From: a virus
Strand: one strand, 5' to 3'
IMG/VR virus record: IMGVR_UViG_3300047998_000103
Span: 1-27,030 of that record
Length of the DNA stretch: 27,030 nt
Made by a program: the position numbers and the translations under genes. Positions within the stretch are counted from its first letter, which is position 1. The number at the start of each line of letters is the position of its first letter. Below are positions 25,127 through 27,030 of the stretch, in pieces. The notes under the pieces were generated by a model that did no database searches, was not told where the DNA came from, and worked only from the letters and a program-made list of their open reading frames with translations.

Positions 25127-25475
25127 AATATACGTTGCATTTACCAAAGACGATGGACACTGGTGGTCGAGGTTCCTGCATAACGAAATACAACACTGTG
25201 CAATTATTAAACCCCTTGGCTACAACTACCTTGTATTCCAGAAAACCACGGGTAAGTTTGACTTGTTCACTGTAAGCGATAAAAATGATATACTTGACAA
25301 ACCGTATAAACTTATGGGCGTAACCCAAAAGGACTCAAAGCGGGGATTGTTTATGCTTAATACTTGTGTAGGTCATGCTAAACAGGTGCTAGGTATTAAT
25401 AAACCGTTTATTCTTACGCCTTATCAACTGTATAAATATTTGAGGTCGCAAAATGAAACGCCCGAAGCAACCTAA
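25116..25475 (+). CDS. Possible permuted papain-like (NlpC/P60-type) protein
   Basis: A 119-residue protein. A GTG inside the end of the terminase gene gives the natural start MYSKIYVAFTKDDGHWWSRF; a longer upstream frame is probably chance. The order FLHNEIQHCAII (His), then beta strands (YLVFQKTTGKFDLFTV), then LNTCVGHAKQVLGI (Cys at a helix start) and TPYQLYKYL matches what I expect of circularly permuted papain-like folds, where His precedes Cys. Similar short phage proteins sit beside terminase genes. A peptidoglycan or protein amidase role would fit, but neither catalysis nor family is proven. Its end overlaps the next gene by 23 bases. Confidence 0.42.
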   Translation: MYSKIYVAFTKDDGHWWSRFLHNEIQHCAIIKPLGYNYLVFQKTTGKFDLFTVSDKNDILDKPYKLMGVTQKDSKRGLFMLNTCVGHAKQVLGINKPFILTPYQLYKYLRSQNETPEAT

Positions 25476-25743
25476 GCCTACCGCCGAAGAAACAGCATTG
25501 GTAGCCCGTCAGCAAATCCAGCTAGACAAAGAAATTGAAGAAGAAGAACGCAGAATTAAATCAGTACGCACAGGTCAGCTAGGCGTTAAATCTATGCTAG
25601 GCAAAGGAGCCTCTAAGAGTAGGGGCGGTGCGGGTACGATGAATGGTGGGCGCACAGCTACAGGTGGCAGTATGCTATCTGGTGGAGGCTCTATGAAGGG
25701 CGGAGCGTATGGCGGCATGAATCAACGTATGCAGAGAAAATAA
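25453..25743 (+). CDS. Basic, Gly-rich protein before the portal gene
   Basis: A 96-residue protein. The helical, charged first half (PTAEETALVARQQIQLDKEI, then EEEERRIKSVRTGQLGVKSM) is followed by a flexible Gly/Ser/Met-rich second half (SRGGAGTMNGGRTATGGSML and similar). Helix-plus-glycine-tail proteins directly before the portal gene are frequent in T7-like phages, comparable in character to T7 gp7.3, a tail-assembly protein. That comparison is by position and composition only. A GAGG site 7-8 bases upstream supports the start; the portal gene begins two bases after its stop. Confidence 0.52.
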   Translation: MKRPKQPKPTAEETALVARQQIQLDKEIEEEERRIKSVRTGQLGVKSMLGKGASKSRGGAGTMNGGRTATGGSMLSGGGSMKGGAYGGMNQRMQRK

Positions 25744-25744
25744 T

Positions 25745-27030
25745 ATGGAATTGCCTAAAGAGCTAGGGTCACTTAACGACCTAAAAAAGCGTGAAGCTAA
25801 GGCATTTAGTCGTCAAGCTAACTGGCATAGTACGCTAGATGATGTTTATGAGTATTTCCTACCTAATCGCAACCTGTTTGAAAGCACTACGGTAGGTCAA
25901 AAGAAAATGGAGCGTATCTTTGACTCTACGGCTTTGGAGGCTATTCAGCAGGGAGCAAGCAAGCTACAGGAAAACATAGCGCCTATCTGGTCTCGGTGGG
26001 CTACCTTTGCTCCGTCCGACCAAGTTTTACAACTACTTGAAAGCGGCGACTACGGCGTTACGGAACAGGAAATACGAGATAACCTAGAAAAACAGGCTGT
26101 GATTGTTTTTGACTATTTGAATCGGTCTAATTTTGCCACACAGTTTTACGAGCATGCTCTTGACTTGCTAGTGGGTACAGGTACTCTACGCATTGACGAA
26201 AATCAAGACGACAACGATCCTATTATCTTTAGCGCCATTCCACAAAAAGGCATAGCTTTTGAAGAAGGGCCGCATGGCAGGATAGAAACACACTGGCGCA
26301 AATTTAAAGTTAAAGCCAGAAACCTTGAAAGACAATGGAAAGGTTTTAAACCATCTAAGCAGATGGCCGAAATGATTAAGCAAGACCCTGACGCAGACGT
26401 AGACGTATCCGAAGGCGTAGTGTATATGCCTGAGTCTAAAAAATATTACGGGTGCGTGTGGTGTAAAGACGAAGATCATATAAGCTGGATGGAAGATTTT
26501 GGCGCTTCTAGCCCTTGGCTAACAGGTCGCTACTCTAAAGTGTCTGGAGAAATACGAGGCCGAGGACCCGCATTGCAAGCCTACCCTGATGTTAGATCGC
26601 TTAACAAGGCTAAAGAGTTTGTACTACAGAAAGCCGCTATTGATTTAGCGGGTATGTTTACCGCCACCGATGATGGTGTAACTAATCCATACAATATCGC
26701 TATAAGTCCTGGCATTGTTATTCCTGTAGGTTCTAACAACTCTAGCAATCCGTCTATTTCTCGCCTTGATACTGGTTCTAATTTACAGCTTGCACAGTTT
26801 GAGATTGTAGAGCTACAAACGGCTATTAAACGTGCGTTATTTAACGATTTGCGCGACCCTAACGGTGCGGTGCGAAGTGCTACAGAGGTTGCTATTGAGT
26901 CACGAGAACTAGCCAAGCGTATAGGTTCTGCGTTTGGACGCTTGCAAACAGAAGTATTAATACCTATTATTAAGCGCGTTGTGGCTATTTTGACTCGTCG
27001 AGGGCTTATTACCCCTATTGAGTTGGACGG
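25745..27030 (+). CDS. Portal (T7 gp8-like head-tail connector), 5' part
   Basis: The first 428 codons are visible and the frame is open to the window end; T7 gp8 is about 536 residues. The start MELPKELGSLNDLKKREAKA is followed by STLDDVYEYFLPNRNLFEST, FDSTALEAIQQGASKLQENI with SRWATFAP, and HALDLLVGTGTLRIDE. Near the end, TAIKRALFNDLRDPNGAVRS and TEVAIESRELAKRIGSAFGR lead to LQTEVLIPIIKRVVAILTRRG. These blocks, in this order, are diagnostic for the T7-type connector. Twelve copies form the ring through which terminase pumps DNA. It is transcribed with the terminase gene from the promoter near 23350. Confidence 0.9.
   Translation, partial: MELPKELGSLNDLKKREAKAFSRQANWHSTLDDVYEYFLPNRNLFESTTVGQKKMERIFDSTALEAIQQGASKLQENIAPIWSRWATFAPSDQVLQLLESGDYGVTEQEIRDNLEKQAVIVFDYLNRSNFATQFYEHALDLLVGTGTLRIDENQDDNDPIIFSAIPQKGIAFEEGPHGRIETHWRKFKVKARNLERQWKGFKPSKQMAEMIKQDPDADVDVSEGVVYMPESKKYYGCVWCKDEDHISWMEDFGASSPWLTGRYSKVSGEIRGRGPALQAYPDVRSLNKAKEFVLQKAAIDLAGMFTATDDGVTNPYNIAISPGIVIPVGSNNSSNPSISRLDTGSNLQLAQFEIVELQTAIKRALFNDLRDPNGAVRSATEVAIESRELAKRIGSAFGRLQTEVLIPIIKRVVAILTRRGLITPIELD

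Overview
This window is most of the genome of a tailed bacteriophage with podovirus (short-tail) virion genes. It opens inside a tail tubular protein B/nozzle-like gene and closes inside a T7 gp8-like portal gene. The parts not seen (rest of portal, scaffold, major capsid, tail tubular A, start of tail tubular B) would fit exactly between the two ends, so the window is probably cut from a circularly permuted or larger assembly. The host cannot be read from the DNA. Moderate base composition, AT-rich control regions, sigma70-type promoters and good Shine-Dalgarno sites suggest a Gram-negative, probably gammaproteobacterial, host. Gene families reminiscent of aquatic podoviruses are a weak hint at habitat.

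Layout. (1) 1-7068, + strand: T7-style tail/ejection genes, including a 1353-residue internal virion protein with LPD38-like features. (2) 7108-10617, +: a tailspike with a T7-fibre N-terminus and a beta-helix, then a spike-base-like protein and small tail-associated genes. (3) 10637-12271, +: a lysis region with several small membrane proteins, a 3TM-family holin-like protein and an M15-type endolysin. (4) 12255-16316, - strand: an early operon. From its promoter it reads MORN-like repeat protein, pentapeptide-repeat protein, Cro-like regulator, O-like replication initiator, a duplicated-domain protein, NinB-like, HNH/NinG-like, two small ORFs, a compact structured RNA with its own promoter and terminator, then two small basic conserved phage proteins. 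(5) 16380-21433, +: the divergent early operon with ERF annealing protein, lambda-Exo-like nuclease, SSB, an HTH-metallophosphoesterase, YopX and DUF3310 proteins. (6) 21462-22460, -: a block of small orphan genes. (7) 22653-27030, +: packaging module with small terminase, a repeat-rich non-coding stretch, two tiny overlapping genes, large terminase, a possible permuted papain-like protein, a basic Gly-rich protein and the portal.

How it works together: a divergent promoter pair at 16344-16407 drives early genes in both directions. DNA replication probably relies on the host replisome recruited by the O-like protein, with ERF, Exo, SSB, NinB and the HNH protein handling recombination. No phage RNA polymerase, DNA polymerase or integrase is visible in the window. 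The virion is T7-like in gene order while replication/recombination is lambdoid, so this is a mosaic phage. The strongest undescribed candidates are the roughly 140-nt structured RNA at 12703-12843, paired NNTAC-N5-GTANN dyads flanking the small terminase gene, and a tailspike whose N-terminal module recurs twice inside its receptor-binding half.
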